This document shows, piece by piece, positions 62,480 to 64,000 of a stretch of DNA of 64,000 bases; position 1 is the first letter of the stretch, and each line of letters opens with the position of its first letter. Source of the DNA: Verrucomicrobium sp. (lineage in GTDB: Bacteria > Verrucomicrobiota > Verrucomicrobiia > Methylacidiphilales > UBA1321); the NCBI GenBank assembly GCA_017849585.1, contig JAFIGT010000023.1, positions 62,001 through 126,000 of the forward strand, given 5' to 3'. The notes under the pieces were generated by a model. It had not been told where the DNA came from. It saw only the letters and a program-made list of their open reading frames with translations, and ran no database searches. A program made the translations under genes and the position numbers.

Positions 62480-62501
62480 GCTTTAGATTGAAAAAATCGC
62501 C

Positions 62502-62852
<351 letters not shown>

Positions 62853-62970
62853 TTATTGCAAACAGGCGGATAGAGATTGCCTATTTAGTAAGTTTTGAAT
62901 GAGTTGCGTTCTAGACTTCAAATAGTATCTTCGGAGAACTTCTCTAACGCATAGCATTATTAATCATGCA

Positions 62971-63429
62971 CTAACTGGCATGTTCGCAGGTGCAGGCATA
63001 TTCGGCTTGCTTGCATTCTTGACAAATACCTGCCTTGTAATCGATGCGAAAATTTTGCGGCTTGGCTGCCACATCATTCTTGATCTGCACCACAACACGG
63101 TAACCATCCCCTTCCGGCAAGATGGCCTTGGAAATAAAAGCATCACCGTTTTTTTCAAATTCCAGCGTGGTTTTTCCTGTTTTAGATTCTGCAATTACTT
63201 TGATTTGTTGAGAGGTGGGTGCGACTGGTTTCAAAGTCGAATTGTAAAATATGACACTTACTTTCTTGTCTGCTTGAACAAAAAATTCCGCGTGCAATGG
63301 CTCGCTATCTAGAATTTTACCCCCTCTAGGTCCCGCAATGGTTTTGTGCGAATGACCGCCTTCAGCCGCAAAGACGGTGGAGCTGAGAAGAGCCGAGACG
63401 ACGACGGTGGTTAGGAGTTGTTTTATCAT
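62971..63429 (-). CDS. Small exported protein of a metal-efflux operon
   Basis: A 152-aa protein with a signal peptide ending SSTVFA-AE near residue 22. The mature N-terminus has GGHSHKTIAGPRGGKILDSE and the C-terminus CQECKQAEYACTCEHAS, both with potential metal ligands (His, Cys). It follows the RND pump gene with one base between them. A periplasmic metal-binding role is likely. The ATG at 63429 gives the signal peptide; upstream codons of the frame do not. Confidence 0.7.
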   Translation of the reverse strand: MIKQLLTTVVVSALLSSTVFAAEGGHSHKTIAGPRGGKILDSEPLHAEFFVQADKKVSVIFYNSTLKPVAPTSQQIKVIAESKTGKTTLEFEKNGDAFISKAILPEGDGYRVVVQIKNDVAAKPQNFRIDYKAGICQECKQAEYACTCEHAS

Positions 63430-63430
63430 T

Positions 63431-64000
63431 TTATGTTTTTGGTTGTTGGGTTTTACGCAGGACACGACTTTCCATCCATTCATATAGAATGGGGAGAATC
63501 ACCAGGGTTAAAAAAGTGGAGCTAAGAATGCCGCCAATGACCACGGTGGCCAGGGGGCGTTGGACTTCCGCCCCGGCGCCTGACCCGAACGCCATGGGAA
63601 GAAAGCCAAGGCTCGCAACGAGCGCCGTCATGATGATAGGACGCAGCCGTGTGAGCGATCCCTCCCGGACGGCTTCTCCAAGACTCTTTCCGGACTCGCG
63701 TAATTGGTTGAAATAGGTGACCAGCATCACGCCGTTCAAAACCGCGACTCCCGAAAGCGCGATGAATCCGATGCCTGCGCTAATGCTGAACAGCATGCCG
63801 CGCAGCCACAACGCATAGATTCCGCCGGTGACGGCCAGCGGAATGCCCGTGTAGATCAGGGCTGCCTGACGCAGACTGCCGAAGGCCATGAAGATCAAGA
63901 CGAAGATCACAAGCAGCGCAACGGGAACAATGACGGTCAGCCGAGCCCGGGCCTCCTGCAGGTTCTTGAACTGCCCCCCGAATTCGATTGTGTAACCTTG
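63431..64000 (-). CDS. Heavy-metal efflux RND pump (CusA/CzcA-like), N-terminal part outside window
   Basis: The last 189 codons of an RND transporter, open to the window edge. Segments VIVPVALLVIFVLIFMAFGS, then GIGFIALSGVAVLNGVMLVT and RLRPIIMTALVASLGFLPMA, end with VVIGGILSSTFLTLVILPIL. These are helices TM8-TM12 of the HAE-1/HME family; the GVAVLNGVM motif points to the heavy-metal (CusA/CzcA) branch. It exports Cu, Ag, Co, Zn or Cd across both membranes. Confidence 0.92.
   Translation of the reverse strand, partial: QGYTIEFGGQFKNLQEARARLTVIVPVALLVIFVLIFMAFGSLRQAALIYTGIPLAVTGGIYALWLRGMLFSISAGIGFIALSGVAVLNGVMLVTYFNQLRESGKSLGEAVREGSLTRLRPIIMTALVASLGFLPMAFGSGAGAEVQRPLATVVIGGILSSTFLTLVILPILYEWMESRVLRKTQQPKT

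Overview
The window looks like the genome of a member of the Verrucomicrobiota or a close relative. Supporting signs are a PEP-CTERM protein, a type II pseudopilin, glycoside hydrolases of families 78, 113-like and 71/99-like with a sodium/solute symporter, frequent absence of Shine-Dalgarno sites, and an integrase of a kind I associate with this phylum. The assignment is inference from gene content; no rRNA is present.

Region 1 (1-15786) is a plant or algal sugar-use region. An alpha-L-rhamnosidase is divergent from a TIM-barrel sugar isomerase and a 2-hydroxyacid dehydrogenase, with a palindromic operator between them. A lower-GC block follows (GH71/99-like secreted protein, KDR-type aldolase, GH-like protein) that ends in a transposase remnant. 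Then come an SSS symporter and a GH113-like enzyme.

Region 2 (15793-47500) is the backbone of an integrative and conjugative element. It holds a MobF relaxase with helicase, a 650-base oriT-like intergenic region with four copies of a 17-base motif, TraK/TraL/TraM-like genes, a coupling protein, a full VirB2-VirB10-type T4SS operon (no VirB11 seen), and DUF932 and ParB-like maintenance genes. Low-GC cargo interrupts it: an AAA+/TIR/RNase HI cluster at 22.2-24.4 kb, and a three-gene operon at 38.5-42.2 kb. That operon encodes an IrrE protease-macrodomain fusion, a P-loop kinase fused to a PurZ-like adenylosuccinate synthetase, and a DUF7002-like protein. It is my best candidate for an undescribed conflict or nucleotide-signalling system.

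Region 3 (48332-58797) is a defence island: a type II CBASS operon (HNH-SAVED effector, CD-NTase, E2-E1 ligase, JAB protease, plus an unknown 386-aa protein) and an AbiE-type toxin-antitoxin pair with an array of operators. A tRNA 3'-end fragment (probable att site), a tyrosine recombinase with an altered active site, and small ribbon-helix-helix-like genes follow.

Region 4 (58900-64000) holds a minimal type I-C CRISPR system (cas5-cas8c-cas7 only, no cas3, cas4, cas1 or cas2) whose last gene runs straight into two degenerate I-C repeats 70 bases apart. Upstream on the same strand lie a PII-like gene and a heavy-metal RND efflux operon that runs off the window.
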